Of a stretch of DNA of 64,000 nucleotides, positions 17,409 to 27,153 are shown piece after piece. The DNA comes from Aliarcobacter thereius LMG 24486 (GTDB taxonomy: Bacteria; Campylobacterota; Campylobacteria; Campylobacterales; Arcobacteraceae). The DNA lies in the NCBI RefSeq assembly GCF_004214815.1, contig NZ_CP035926.1, forward strand, positions 868,001-932,000. The letters run 5' to 3'. The position numbers and the translations under genes were made by a program. How positions within the stretch are numbered: position 1 is the stretch's first letter; every line of letters starts with the position of its first letter. The notes beneath the pieces were generated by a model, which saw only the letters and a program-made list of their open reading frames with translations, had not been told where the DNA came from and did no database searches.

Positions 17409-20159
17409 TTGTATTTGAAAAAAATATTATTCTCTTTGAAAACGACAGTTATACTATTGTCGATTTTAGCAATTTCAGCTGGTGTTGCAACATTTATAGA
17501 AAATGATTTTGGTACAACATCTGCACTCTTTTTGGTTTATAACAGCTTTTGGTATGAAGCACTTTTAGTTCTTACAACTATTAATTTAATATCTGTTATA
17601 TATAAATTTAAAATGTGGAAAAATACTGCAAGGTTTCTTTTTCACTCATCTTTTGTTGTCATATTAATTGGAGCAGGTATTACAAGATATGTTGGCTATG
17701 AAGGAATAGTTCAAATTCCTGAAGGAGTTACAACAAATGAAATGATATCTTTAGAACCATATTTACAAGTAACAGTTGAAAAAGATAATAATATTATTGC
17801 TCAAGAGATGTATCAAGAAGATTTTACATCACTTTTTAAATCCTTAAATAATTTTAATCATAAAATAAAAGTTGAAGATAAAGTTTTAGAAGTTTCATAT
17901 CTTGATTTTATGTTTGCAAAAAAAGATCAAAGTAGTATGGGACTTTTAACTGTAAATATAAATTTTGATGGAAAAAATGAAGAGACAAGATTAGCTGGAT
18001 TAAGAGGACAATTAGGAGTTCCAAAAGAGCTTATAATTGGAGATTATAAAGTTACTTTAATATATGGTTCAAAATATATGGAACTACCTTTTGCTATTAG
18101 ATTAAATGAATTTCAATTAGATAGATATCCAGGAAGTATGGCTCCATCATCATATGCTAGTGAAGTAACTGTTATAAAAGATGATAAAGCTTATGATTAT
18201 AGAATATTTATGAATAGAACTTTAAGTGAAGGAAATTTCTTATTTTTCCAAAGTTCATATTTCCCTGATGAAACAGGAACTGTACTTTCTGTAAATAATG
18301 ACCCTGGAAAATGGCCAACATATTTAGGATATTTTTTACTTACACTTGGACTTTTATTAAATTTCTTTGATAAAAAATCAAGATTTATGAAACTTATAAA
18401 ATATGTTTCTAGCAAAAATATTGCAAGTTTTGCATTAGTTTTAACTCTATTTGCCTGTACAAATGTATATGCAAATGATGATTTACAACCAGAATTAGAG
18501 GTAAATAAAGTAGAGTTAGCAGTTGATTATTTAAACAAGTATAAAGATGAATCAAAACAAGTATCAGAAAAATTTGGTAATTTAGTTGTTCAAGGAAATG
18601 GTGGAAGAATGCAACCATTATCAACTTTAAATAAGCAAATTGTTCAAAAACTAAGTGGAAGAAGTAACTTTTTAGGAATGGATGCAAATCAGATTGTTTT
18701 TGGAATGCTAACAAGACCTGATATATGGAAAGATGTTAAAATCCTAAAAATACAAACTCCAAAACTTAAAAAACTTCTAAATATTGATGAGAGTGAAAAA
18801 TATATCTCTTTTTCTGAAGTTTTTGATGAAAAAGGAAAATATTTAATAGTTGAAGAAGCTGAAAAAGCACTTCTTACAAAACCTATTGAAAGAGGAACTT
18901 ATGAAAAAGATATTATTAAGTTAGATGAAAAATTAAATATTATTTATAGTGTATTTAATGGTTCTTTACTAAATATTTTCCCAAAATTTTATAATAGTGA
19001 AAAAATTGATGATAACTATAAATGGTACTCACCACTTGAAGCTATTGATATATTTCAAGGTCAAAATCAAGTTGCAATAAGCACTTTAATAAGAGGACTT
19101 TTAAATTCAGTAGTTGATTATAATTGGGAAGAGACAAATAAGTATTTAGATTTAGCAAAAAGTTATCAAGAAAAAGCTGGAAATGAAGTAATGCCTAGCA
19201 AAACAAAAATAGATGCTGAAATATTATTTAATAAACTAGATCTATTTTTTAATTTAACTCTTGTTTATTTATTATTAGGTTTTATAATGCTAATAATTTC
19301 ATTTGTATTAATTTTTAATCCTAACTTTAAAGCAGAAAAAACTACAAAAACATTATTTGTAATTTTAGCTATTTTATTCTCTATTCAAACATTTGCAATG
19401 GGATTTAGATGGTATGTATCAGGTCATGCTCCTTGGAGTGATACTTATGAATCAATGTTATATATATCTTGGTCAGCTATTTTTGCAGGAGTAATTTTCT
19501 TTAGAAGATCTCTTTTAGCACTTAGTTCAGCTGTTATCATGGCTGCAATTTTTATGTTTACAGCACATTTAACAGAAATTGACCCACAAATTACAAATTT
19601 AGTACCTGTTCTAAAATCTTATTGGCTTACAATTCATGTATCAATATTGACAGCTTCTTATGGATTTTTTGGACTTAGTGCAATTTTAGGTTTTTTAACA
19701 CTGATTATGTTTATTGTTAGAAAAAGAAAACCACATGTTGATGATATTATAAAACACATTAGTGCAATAAATGAGATATCATTAATTATTGGATTAGCAT
19801 TTATTACAATTGGAAATTTTCTTGGAGGAGTTTGGGCAAATGAATCTTGGGGAAGATATTGGGGTTGGGATCCAAAAGAGACTTGGTCTTATGTTTCAAT
19901 TATAGTTTATGCTATTGTTCTTCATTTAAGATTTGTTAAATCATTAAATAATCCATTTACTTTAGCAGCTTCTTCAATGCTTGCATTTAGTACAATTTTA
20001 ATGACATACTTAGGAGTTAATTTCTATCTATCAGGAATGCACTCATATGCAACAGGAGATCCTGTTCCAATTCCTATGTGGGCATATTTTACAACTATTG
20101 TTGCAATAATGACTGTTGTTTTAGCATATAGAAATAGAGATTTAAAAGAGAGTTTATAA
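17409..20159 (+). CDS. ccsBA: Cytochrome c synthetase, fused ResB-ResC (CcsBA)
   Basis: 916 residues from a TTG start with AAAGGA at 17397-17402. The N-terminal ResB/CcsB half has membrane helices at about 9-28, 45-65 and 75-95, a large periplasmic segment, and a helix near 300. The C-terminal CcsA half carries the tryptophan-rich haem motif GRYWGWDPKETWS (about 814-826) and conserved histidines in helices. It exports haem and attaches it to apocytochromes c (System II). The fused form is usual in Campylobacterota. It is followed by pepD after 4 bases. Confidence 0.95.
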   Translation: MYLKKILFSLKTTVILLSILAISAGVATFIENDFGTTSALFLVYNSFWYEALLVLTTINLISVIYKFKMWKNTARFLFHSSFVVILIGAGITRYVGYEGIVQIPEGVTTNEMISLEPYLQVTVEKDNNIIAQEMYQEDFTSLFKSLNNFNHKIKVEDKVLEVSYLDFMFAKKDQSSMGLLTVNINFDGKNEETRLAGLRGQLGVPKELIIGDYKVTLIYGSKYMELPFAIRLNEFQLDRYPGSMAPSSYASEVTVIKDDKAYDYRIFMNRTLSEGNFLFFQSSYFPDETGTVLSVNNDPGKWPTYLGYFLLTLGLLLNFFDKKSRFMKLIKYVSSKNIASFALVLTLFACTNVYANDDLQPELEVNKVELAVDYLNKYKDESKQVSEKFGNLVVQGNGGRMQPLSTLNKQIVQKLSGRSNFLGMDANQIVFGMLTRPDIWKDVKILKIQTPKLKKLLNIDESEKYISFSEVFDEKGKYLIVEEAEKALLTKPIERGTYEKDIIKLDEKLNIIYSVFNGSLLNIFPKFYNSEKIDDNYKWYSPLEAIDIFQGQNQVAISTLIRGLLNSVVDYNWEETNKYLDLAKSYQEKAGNEVMPSKTKIDAEILFNKLDLFFNLTLVYLLLGFIMLIISFVLIFNPNFKAEKTTKTLFVILAILFSIQTFAMGFRWYVSGHAPWSDTYESMLYISWSAIFAGVIFFRRSLLALSSAVIMAAIFMFTAHLTEIDPQITNLVPVLKSYWLTIHVSILTASYGFFGLSAILGFLTLIMFIVRKRKPHVDDIIKHISAINEISLIIGLAFITIGNFLGGVWANESWGRYWGWDPKETWSYVSIIVYAIVLHLRFVKSLNNPFTLAASSMLAFSTILMTYLGVNFYLSGMHSYATGDPVPIPMWAYFTTIVAIMTVVLAYRNRDLKESL

Positions 20160-20163
20160 ATAT

Positions 20164-21450
20164 ATGTCAAAAGTTTTAGATATTTTTAAAGAATTAGTTG
20201 ATATCCCAAGATGTTCAAATAGGCATGAAGATTTTATAGCTTATATGCAGAAATTATCAAAACAGTTAAATTATAACTGTTTTGTAGATGAAGCAAAAAA
20301 TATTTTATGTAAAAAAGATAATAGTAATTCTAAAATTGTTTTCCAATCACACTATGATATTGTTTGTTTAAGTGAGAATAAAAAAATAGAACTTGTTGAA
20401 GATGAAGATAGTTTAAGTGCAAAAGATTCAACTTTGGGTGCTGATAATGGAATAGGTTGTTCATATATGATTGCTTTAATGTATGAATCTTATGATGGAG
20501 AATTTCTTTTTACAAGTGATGAAGAGATAGGATTAATTGGTGCAAATAATTTAAATCTATCTATAAACTCAAAATATATGTTAAATCTTGATAGTGAAGA
20601 AGAGGGTGAAATTTGCATTGGTTGTGCAGGTGGAGTTGATATTAAAGCTATTTTTGAAGATAAAAGGATAGTTCAAAATATTGATAATCTTGATTTATAT
20701 GAAATAAGATTGAACTCTTTAAAAGGTGGGCATAGTGGTGTTGATATTGATAAAGATATACCAAATGCTATAAAACTTTTAATACAAAGTATAAAAGAGT
20801 GTGATGGAAAAATACTTGATATTAGTGGAGGGGAGAGAATAAACTCTATTCCTGCAAATGCAAGAGCTATAATTGCTTCTAAAAATAAACCAAATAAAAC
20901 ACATGAAAATATGATAATAGATAAAATTGATACAAAAAGTGAACATTTATCTATTTATGATGATAATTTATTGAACTTTTTAAATAGTTTTGAAAATGGA
21001 ATAAGAAGATATAATAGTGAGCTAGGGGTTGTTCAAACTTCAATAAATTTGGCACTAATTGATACAAATATAGATAATATAAAAGTTGAATTTAGTGCAA
21101 GAGCTATGAGCAAAGAAGATTTAGAAAAGATAAAAAATGAAACTTGTAATGATTTATCAAATAATGGTTTTGAATTTACAACTTATGGTAAGTACTCTCC
21201 TTGGAAGCCAGATATAAATGAATTTACAAATATTGTTTTAGAATCTTATAAAAAATATAATAAAAATGCATCACTAAGAGCTATTCATGCAGGTTTGGAG
21301 TGTGCAGTTTTTAAAGAAAAATTTCCAAATATTAAAATAGCTTCTATTGGACCGACTATTAAATTTCCTCACTCAAAAAATGAAATAGTTTACAAAGAAT
21401 CTATAAAAAATGTTTATAAAATAGTAAAAGATATAATAAAGAGTGTTTAG
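20164..21450 (+). CDS. pepD: M20 aminoacyl-histidine dipeptidase-like peptidase
   Basis: 428 residues. The metal-binding residues appear in FQSHYDIVC, LGADNGIG and SDEEIGLIGANN, and GGHSGVDI marks the dimerisation domain. The family cleaves Xaa-His and other dipeptides in the cytoplasm. The length is somewhat shorter than E. coli PepD. It ends TTTAG with the G shared by the GTG start of cmoB, so the two are coupled. Confidence 0.88.
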   Translation: MSKVLDIFKELVDIPRCSNRHEDFIAYMQKLSKQLNYNCFVDEAKNILCKKDNSNSKIVFQSHYDIVCLSENKKIELVEDEDSLSAKDSTLGADNGIGCSYMIALMYESYDGEFLFTSDEEIGLIGANNLNLSINSKYMLNLDSEEEGEICIGCAGGVDIKAIFEDKRIVQNIDNLDLYEIRLNSLKGGHSGVDIDKDIPNAIKLLIQSIKECDGKILDISGGERINSIPANARAIIASKNKPNKTHENMIIDKIDTKSEHLSIYDDNLLNFLNSFENGIRRYNSELGVVQTSINLALIDTNIDNIKVEFSARAMSKEDLEKIKNETCNDLSNNGFEFTTYGKYSPWKPDINEFTNIVLESYKKYNKNASLRAIHAGLECAVFKEKFPNIKIASIGPTIKFPHSKNEIVYKESIKNVYKIVKDIIKSV

Positions 21451-22364
21451 TGAATATTGAAGAACTAAAAAAGAAAAAAGATGATTGCAGAGCTTGGAAA
21501 AATGTTGAACCTTGGTATATGCAACTAAAAGAAGTAGAAAAGATAGAAAAAAAAGATTTAAATATAGATTATGGTGATTGGTTTAGTATAGGTTCTAAAA
21601 AAGATTTAAATGATGAAGAGTATGAAATCATATTAAAAACTGCAAAGGCTCTTATTCCTTGGAGAAAAGGACCTTTTAAGATATTTGATTTAGAAATTGA
21701 TAGTGAATGGCAAAGTAATTTAAAATATAATCTACTAAGACCTCATTTTAATTTAAAAGATAAAGTTGTTGCAGATATTGGATGTAATAATGGTTATTAT
21801 ATGTTTAGAATGCTTGAAGATAAACCAAAAAGATTAGTTGGTTTTGATCCATCGCCTTTGACATTACATCAATTTGAATTTATAAACCATTTTGTTAAAT
21901 CAGATATTGTTTATGAGATGCTAGGAGTTGAACATTTAGAAGCTTATAATCATAAATTTGATCTTATATTTATGCTGGGTGTTTTATACCATAGAGCAGA
22001 TCCTATTGGAACTTTAAAATCTTTGAATAGAGGATTAAATAGTAAAGGAGAGATTATAATTGATACCTTTATGATAGATGGAGTTGATGAAATTTGTTTA
22101 ACTCCAAATCAAAGATACTCGAAAATACCAAATATATATTTTATTCCTACAATTCCTGCATTGAAAAATTGGCTTATAAGAGCAGGTTTTGAGAATATTG
22201 AAGTTTTAGAAACTATTGTTACAACAAAAGATGAACAAAGAGCTACGATATGGAGTTTTGATGAGAGTTTAGAAGACTTCTTAGATTCAAAGGATAATAG
22301 TAAAACAGTTGAAGGTTATCCTGCTCCTAAAAGAGTTTATATAAAGGCTAGAAAAGTATTATAA
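21450..22364 (+). CDS. cmoB: tRNA U34 carboxymethyltransferase
   Basis: 304 residues from a GTG start. The family block WRKGPF, the SAM motif VADIGCNNGYYMFRM, and FMLGVLYHRADPIGTLKSL are clear CmoB features. The enzyme uses carboxy-SAM to make cmo5U at tRNA position 34. No cmoA lies in the window. The 3' end faces the GGDEF gene with only 2 bases between stops. Confidence 0.93.
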   Translation: MNIEELKKKKDDCRAWKNVEPWYMQLKEVEKIEKKDLNIDYGDWFSIGSKKDLNDEEYEIILKTAKALIPWRKGPFKIFDLEIDSEWQSNLKYNLLRPHFNLKDKVVADIGCNNGYYMFRMLEDKPKRLVGFDPSPLTLHQFEFINHFVKSDIVYEMLGVEHLEAYNHKFDLIFMLGVLYHRADPIGTLKSLNRGLNSKGEIIIDTFMIDGVDEICLTPNQRYSKIPNIYFIPTIPALKNWLIRAGFENIEVLETIVTTKDEQRATIWSFDESLEDFLDSKDNSKTVEGYPAPKRVYIKARKVL

Positions 22365-22366
22365 TA

Positions 22367-23272
22367 TTAGAAGAGCTCAATTTTTGATGTCTCTTCTTCA
22401 CTAAAAACAAATGCTCTGCTTCTTCCATTGTTCTTAGCTTCTCTAACAGCTATATCAGCTTTTTTAATAATCGTATTAATATCTTTTCCATCTTTTGGAA
22501 AATATGCGATTCCAGCACAAATTGTTTTCATTAAAACTTGACCAGTTGTTTCATTTACAACAACTTTTTCATCTTTAAATTTATTTATTATTTTATTTGC
22601 AACTAAAATTGCATTATCTTCATCTTTTATATTTTGTAGAATTACTAAAAATGCATCATTTGACATTCTTATTACAAAATCAGATTCTCTTATGCAATTT
22701 TTAATAACTAAAGATAGTTTTTTTATAACTTTATCCCCAATATTATAATTAAATTCATCAAGAACAGCTTTGAAATGGTCAATACCAATTTTAAGAAAAG
22801 CAACTTTTTTATTTTCTCTAGTAGCTAAAGAAAATATTGGTTTTATAATATTATTTAAATAAGCTCTAGTATAACATCCAGTTAATTTATCAATTATTGT
22901 AGCATTTAATAACTCTTTTTCTAGATATTTAATATATAAAATATTTGATAAATTATTTAAAACCAAATCAATTTGTAATGAATATTTTGATTTTACCTCT
23001 TGTAGTTTCGATTGATCTTTAAAAATTAAACCAAAGATTATCTCAAATTCACCATTTGATCTTACTTTTTTTGTATAAAATAGCTGAGTGTTTTTATCTG
23101 AATTATCAAATACTATATCTGAATTCCCACTATTTTTAACCAAGATTTTAACTGCATCAATAAAAAAGTTCTCTTTTAAAAAATCAAAAAAACTATTAAA
23201 TATATTTTTATTATTACTATTTAAAATTGTATAATTTAAAGATAAAAGACTTTTTATTGTTTCATTCGTCAT
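22367..23272 (-). CDS. GGDEF-family protein with degenerate active-site motif
   Basis: 301 residues from ATG 23272, which overlaps the stop of the MBL gene as ATGA; an ATG at 23287 is less likely because it has no ribosome site. The N-terminal half (about 1-135) looks like a divergent sensor domain. The C-terminal GGDEF domain is recognisable (DKLTGCYTRAYL, LKIGIDHFKAVLDEFNYNIGDKVI, KADIAVREAKNNGRSRA), but the signature loop reads SNDAF in place of GGDEF. Diguanylate cyclase activity is therefore doubtful. It may bind nucleotide or act as a regulator. It has no membrane helix. Confidence 0.82.
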   Translation of the reverse strand: MTNETIKSLLSLNYTILNSNNKNIFNSFFDFLKENFFIDAVKILVKNSGNSDIVFDNSDKNTQLFYTKKVRSNGEFEIIFGLIFKDQSKLQEVKSKYSLQIDLVLNNLSNILYIKYLEKELLNATIIDKLTGCYTRAYLNNIIKPIFSLATRENKKVAFLKIGIDHFKAVLDEFNYNIGDKVIKKLSLVIKNCIRESDFVIRMSNDAFLVILQNIKDEDNAILVANKIINKFKDEKVVVNETTGQVLMKTICAGIAYFPKDGKDINTIIKKADIAVREAKNNGRSRAFVFSEEETSKIELF

Positions 23273-23862
23273 ATGTGCTGTTCCCATTTTACTAATGTAT
23301 GAATTTCACTCATTAAGCTAGTTTTATCTCCATGTCCTGGATAAATTACAAAATTATCTTTCCAAGATAAGATTTTTTTAATACTATTTTTCATATCTTT
23401 AGCATTTGACATAGGAAAATCATATCTTCCAATAGTCCCTTTAAAAATAAAATCTCCACTAAATAATGTTTTATTTATTTCAATAACACTACATCCTGGA
23501 GTATGCCCTGGAAAATGGTGAAATTTTATTTTAATTTTTGATATTTCAATCTCTTCATCAGGATTAACTAAAATATCAGCATATGATGGTGGAAGTCCTA
23601 AGTTATAAGGATTTAAAGTAAGCATAAATTCATCATCTTTTGGAGTATATAATTTGATATTAAAAAACTCTTTTAGCTCTTGATTTGACCAAATATGATC
23701 AAAATGTCCATGAGTATTTAAAATTGCAATAGGATTTGTAACATTTTGTTTTACCCAAGCACTTGCTCCAACACCTGGATCTATAATTATATCTTTATTA
23801 TCAATAGTAACTATATAACAATTTGTTCCATAGTCTCCCATAGGATGATGTTTAACCTGCAT
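23269..23862 (-). CDS. MBL-fold hydrolase, glyoxalase II-like
   Basis: 197 residues from ATG 23862, preferred because AAGGA lies 6-7 bases upstream; an upstream in-frame ATG at 23892 lacks a site. The metal motif THGHFDH, the later HHFPGHTPGCSV, FSGDFIFKGTIGRYDFP and YPGHGDKT give the full metallo-beta-lactamase set. Relatives hydrolyse S-lactoylglutathione or other thioesters, or act as persulfide dioxygenases. The substrate is unknown. It is coupled to the GGDEF-like gene. Confidence 0.88.
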   Translation of the reverse strand: MQVKHHPMGDYGTNCYIVTIDNKDIIIDPGVGASAWVKQNVTNPIAILNTHGHFDHIWSNQELKEFFNIKLYTPKDDEFMLTLNPYNLGLPPSYADILVNPDEEIEISKIKIKFHHFPGHTPGCSVIEINKTLFSGDFIFKGTIGRYDFPMSNAKDMKNSIKKILSWKDNFVIYPGHGDKTSLMSEIHTLVKWEQHI

Positions 23863-23913
23863 TTTAATCCTTAATAGATAAAATTTGTCCATTATATCAA
23901 AAAAAGGTTTAAA

Positions 23914-24732
23914 ATGTTATTTTTTAAAAGTTTAGAAGCTATATTATTCTGTACAAACCCCACTAATAAGATGGAGAAGTTTAGAATTTTTTATAATAAT
24001 TTTAATAGCAATAAAATAATATTTGAAGAAAATCATGAAGCAAAAGAGCTCAAAGTTCCATCTTATATATCTTTTTTAAATGTAAAAAAACCAACAGAAC
24101 TTCCAGAAATAAAGAATTTTAATACAGATTTAGGAAAAAAATACCTACTTCATACAATTTTACATATTGAGTATAGTGCTATTGATTTAGCTTTAGATGC
24201 AGCATATAGATTTAAAAATCTTCCACATAATTATTATAAAGATTGGTTAGAAGTTGCAGATGATGAGATAAGACATTTTTTAATGCTTGAAGAACTTTTA
24301 AAAGAGATAGGAGGATTTTATGGAGAGTTTGAAGTTCATAAAAATTTATTTGAAGCTATGGAAAAAACTCCAGATTTTTTAAGCAGAATGGCTTGTGTGC
24401 CAAGATATCTTGAAGCAAATGGACTTGATCAAAATCCAAAAATTATGCAAAAACTCAATTCAAATAATGATATTTTTAATAAAAAAATCATTAAAGCTTT
24501 GGAAATAATTTTAGAAGAAGAAGTTGAACATGTAAAAAAAGGTGATAATTGGTTTAAATATGAATGTGAAAGATTGTCTTTAGAACCAGAAAAATCATAT
24601 TTTGAAGCTATTGAAAGAGTTTTCCCTGGAAGTACAAAAAGAAAAATGGATATAAATTTTGAAATGCGGAAAGAAGCTGGTTTTTCTTGTGATGAGTTGA
24701 AGTTTTTATCTAAAAAAGATGATTGTAGTTAA
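23914..24732 (+). CDS. DUF455 ferritin-like protein
   Basis: 272 residues. The pattern HIEYSAIDLALDAAYRF, DDEIRHFLMLEELL and EEEVEHVKKGDNWF gives paired Glu and ExxH ligands for a di-iron four-helix bundle, as in the DUF455 family. RYLEANGLDQNP is another family landmark. The biochemical role of the family is not established; MiaE-like hydroxylase chemistry has been suggested. It is divergent from the MBL gene by about 50 bases and ends inside a strong stem-loop. Confidence 0.8.
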   Translation: MLFFKSLEAILFCTNPTNKMEKFRIFYNNFNSNKIIFEENHEAKELKVPSYISFLNVKKPTELPEIKNFNTDLGKKYLLHTILHIEYSAIDLALDAAYRFKNLPHNYYKDWLEVADDEIRHFLMLEELLKEIGGFYGEFEVHKNLFEAMEKTPDFLSRMACVPRYLEANGLDQNPKIMQKLNSNNDIFNKKIIKALEIILEEEVEHVKKGDNWFKYECERLSLEPEKSYFEAIERVFPGSTKRKMDINFEMRKEAGFSCDELKFLSKKDDCS

Positions 24733-24759
24733 AGCTTACAAAGAAGTTGTAAGCTTTAA
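24729..24759. terminator. Bidirectional terminator stem
   Basis: TTAAAGCTTACAA and TTGTAAGCTTTAA form a perfect 13 bp stem with a 5-base loop. It contains the last codons of both convergent genes. Confidence 0.75.
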
Positions 24760-25326
24760 TCTTAAATTATTATCATTATAAATAGCTTTTATATCACTGT
24801 TTATTTTTTCTCTACTTAAAACACCTTGTAATGTTTTTAAAACATGCCAGAACTTCTCATTAAAAGGAATATCTAACTCTTTTAACTTTTTATCTTTAAT
24901 ATTATTTGCAATAGCATAAATACAATAATAGTAAAAAATCTTATTTTTTGCTCTTTTTATTTTATAATTTCTCATAATATCTAAATTTGAGATATATGCT
25001 TTCTTATCTAATTCATTTAAAAACTTATTGTTTTTTATCTCTTCTATCTCTTCATCTAGCTTAACTTTAAACTCTTCAAGTTTTTTATTTATATCACCAG
25101 CTAAATTTGGATAGTAATTTAATGCTTTATTATAAAGTTTATCTATATTTGATGAATCTATTTTTATATTTGATGAATGACTTTTATTTGAATCATAATT
25201 ATGGTTTATAGATTCTAATATCTCATAAACAAAAGGTAAATATATATATTTATCATCTTTTCCTTTTTTAAAAGAAACCCCTTGATGACTTATTTGTGCT
25301 TTAAATCCAACGTATTCAAATTTCAT
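24736..25326 (-). CDS. Hypothetical protein downstream of dnaJ
   Basis: 196 residues, not recognised. The N-terminus has short beta-like segments (KFEYVGFKAQISHQGVSF) and the rest is lysine-rich and helical, with a probable coiled coil at about 75-115. There is no signal peptide or membrane helix. It lies 25 bases downstream of dnaJ on the same strand with its own ribosome site, so it is probably co-transcribed and might serve the chaperone system; that is inference from position only. Confidence 0.7.
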   Translation of the reverse strand: MKFEYVGFKAQISHQGVSFKKGKDDKYIYLPFVYEILESINHNYDSNKSHSSNIKIDSSNIDKLYNKALNYYPNLAGDINKKLEEFKVKLDEEIEEIKNNKFLNELDKKAYISNLDIMRNYKIKRAKNKIFYYYCIYAIANNIKDKKLKELDIPFNEKFWHVLKTLQGVLSREKINSDIKAIYNDNNLRLKLTTSL

Positions 25327-25351
25327 TTTATGCTCCTTGTTGTTTTAAAAT

Positions 25352-26467
25352 TTAATTAAACCAATTTTTGATTTTATCAAACATTCCTTCAAATTTAGTT
25401 GTATGAGGAGTACTTTCTACTCCAAAACTCTCTTGAAGTTTTGCTAAAAGTTCTTTTTGTTCACTATTTAAAGATTTTGGATATTCAATTTTTATTTGAA
25501 CAATTAAATCTCCTTTTCCATAACCTTGAACATTTTTTACACCTTCACTTCTAAAAGTAAAATGCTGTTTATCTTGAACATTTTTTGGTATTTCAAGCTC
25601 TAATTCACCTCTTAAGCTAGGAATTTTAATTTTAGCTCCAAGAGCCACTTGAGTGAAAAATATTGGTGCTTCATAATAGATATCATCATCATGTCTTACA
25701 AAATGACTATCTTCTTTAACTTTTGTTTGAAGATATAAATCTCCTCTTTCACCGTTTGGTGAAATATTACCTTTATTGCTAACTCTAATTCTCATTCCAT
25801 CATTTACACCTTCAGGAATATCAACTTTAAAGCTATCTTGAATCTCTTCAAAACCTAAACCTCTACAAGAATTACAAGAACTAGCAGCTGCTTTTCCACT
25901 TCCTTCACAATGTGGACAAGTTTGTGCAAATGTCATAAAACCTTGTCTTGAGTGAACTTGACCAACTCCAGCACAAGTTTTACAATTTTCTAGTTTTCCA
26001 TCTTTCGCACCTGTACCTTTACAAGGTTTACAAGCAGTTTTATATTTATATTTTATCTCTTTATTACAACCAAAAATTGCTTCATTAAACTCTAGTTTTA
26101 CTTCAATTGCTGTATCAAGATTGTAGTTATATGTTTTTCTCTCTTTTTTACTATGAGATCTTCCACCAAAACCAAACATCTCTTCAAATATTGAACCTAA
26201 ATCATCAAATCCACCAAATCCACCAGCTCTTGAACCTTGACCTTCAAGTCCAGCTTTCCCATATCTATCATAAATAGATCTTTTTTCATCATCACTTAGA
26301 ACTTGGTAAGCTTCATTAATAGCTTTAAATTTTTCTTCAGCTTCTTTATTGTCTGGATTTTTATCAGGATGATATTGCATAGCTAGTTTTCTATATGCTT
26401 TTTTTATAGTTGTTTTATCTGATGATTTCTCAACTTCTAGTAGTTCATAATAATCAATTTCAATCAA
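25352..26467 (-). CDS. dnaJ: Chaperone protein DnaJ
   Basis: 371 residues from a TTG start with GGAGA upstream. The J domain has the HPD motif in YHPDKNPDN; a short Gly/Phe-rich linker follows; the zinc domain has four CxxCxGxG repeats ([32 protein letters not shown]); and the C-terminal substrate domains are complete. It stimulates the DnaK ATPase and delivers clients. No dnaK or grpE lies nearby. It is divergent from recR. Confidence 0.97.
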   Translation of the reverse strand: MIEIDYYELLEVEKSSDKTTIKKAYRKLAMQYHPDKNPDNKEAEEKFKAINEAYQVLSDDEKRSIYDRYGKAGLEGQGSRAGGFGGFDDLGSIFEEMFGFGGRSHSKKERKTYNYNLDTAIEVKLEFNEAIFGCNKEIKYKYKTACKPCKGTGAKDGKLENCKTCAGVGQVHSRQGFMTFAQTCPHCEGSGKAAASSCNSCRGLGFEEIQDSFKVDIPEGVNDGMRIRVSNKGNISPNGERGDLYLQTKVKEDSHFVRHDDDIYYEAPIFFTQVALGAKIKIPSLRGELELEIPKNVQDKQHFTFRSEGVKNVQGYGKGDLIVQIKIEYPKSLNSEQKELLAKLQESFGVESTPHTTKFEGMFDKIKNWFN

Positions 26468-26567
26468 TTTTAAATCTCCATAAAATATGTATATTTTTTT
26501 AAAGCAAATATTTTACCTAAAAGTGAATAAAGAGAAGTTTATCTATTAAGATTTATTATAAATTTGA

Positions 26568-26573
26568 TATAAT
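26568..26573 (+). promoter_or_regulatory. -10 box for recR, probably giving a leaderless transcript
   Basis: TATAAT ends 6 bases before the recR ATG (26580), so the expected transcription start coincides with the A of the start codon. The intervening CGCAAA contains no Shine-Dalgarno. Confidence 0.6.
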
Positions 26574-26579
26574 CGCAAA

Positions 26580-27152
26580 ATGAACAGAGGATTAGAAAAA
26601 TTTTATGAACTAGTAGAAGCTTTTGAATCTTTGCCAACTATTGGTAAAAAATCAGCATTAAGGCTTGCATATCATATTGTTATGAATGATAATTATTGTG
26701 GTATTAAACTTTCACATAGTATAGAGAATGCTTTACGAACTATAAAAAAGTGTAAAAAATGCTCAAGTATTAGTGAAAATGAGATTTGTGAATATTGTTT
26801 AGATGATAGTAGAGATTCTACAAAACTTTGTATTGTTCAAAGTGCAAAAGATATTTTTGTGATTGAAGACTCAAAAGAGTTTGATGGAAAATATTTTGTA
26901 ATTGATGAACTAGAACAGAGTGCTATTTTGAAACTTCATGAATTTATTAAAAATAATGATGTAAAAAATATACTTTTTGCTATAACACCATCTATTGCAA
27001 ATGATGCTTTTATTCTTTATATTGAAGATAAATTAAAAGGATTTGATATAAGATTTACAAAAATAGCTCAAGGTGTTCCAACAGGAGTTAGTCTTGAAAA
27101 TGTAGATTTATTATCACTTTCAAAAGCAATACAGAGTAAAGTAGAGGTTTGA
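26580..27152 (+). CDS. recR: Recombination mediator RecR
   Basis: 190 residues. An N-terminal helix-hairpin-helix (FESLPTIGKKSALRLAYHI), a four-cysteine zinc finger (CKKCSSISENEICEYC) and a Toprim domain (VQSAKDIFVIEDSKEFDG, AITPSIANDAFILYIEDKL) are in the usual order. It helps load RecA at gaps. The ATG has no ribosome site but sits at the predicted transcription start. It is followed after 1 base by a small Cys protein and then by a dUTPase. Confidence 0.95.
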   Translation: MNRGLEKFYELVEAFESLPTIGKKSALRLAYHIVMNDNYCGIKLSHSIENALRTIKKCKKCSSISENEICEYCLDDSRDSTKLCIVQSAKDIFVIEDSKEFDGKYFVIDELEQSAILKLHEFIKNNDVKNILFAITPSIANDAFILYIEDKLKGFDIRFTKIAQGVPTGVSLENVDLLSLSKAIQSKVEV

Positions 27153-27153
27153 T

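Noticed and set aside
18197-18714. Two open frames on the - strand inside ccsBA
   Set aside because: They lie fully within a clear membrane-protein gene and have no recognisable motifs.
22367-23272. Active diguanylate cyclase
   Set aside because: The signature loop is SNDAF, lacking the Gly-Gly and Glu required in known cyclases.
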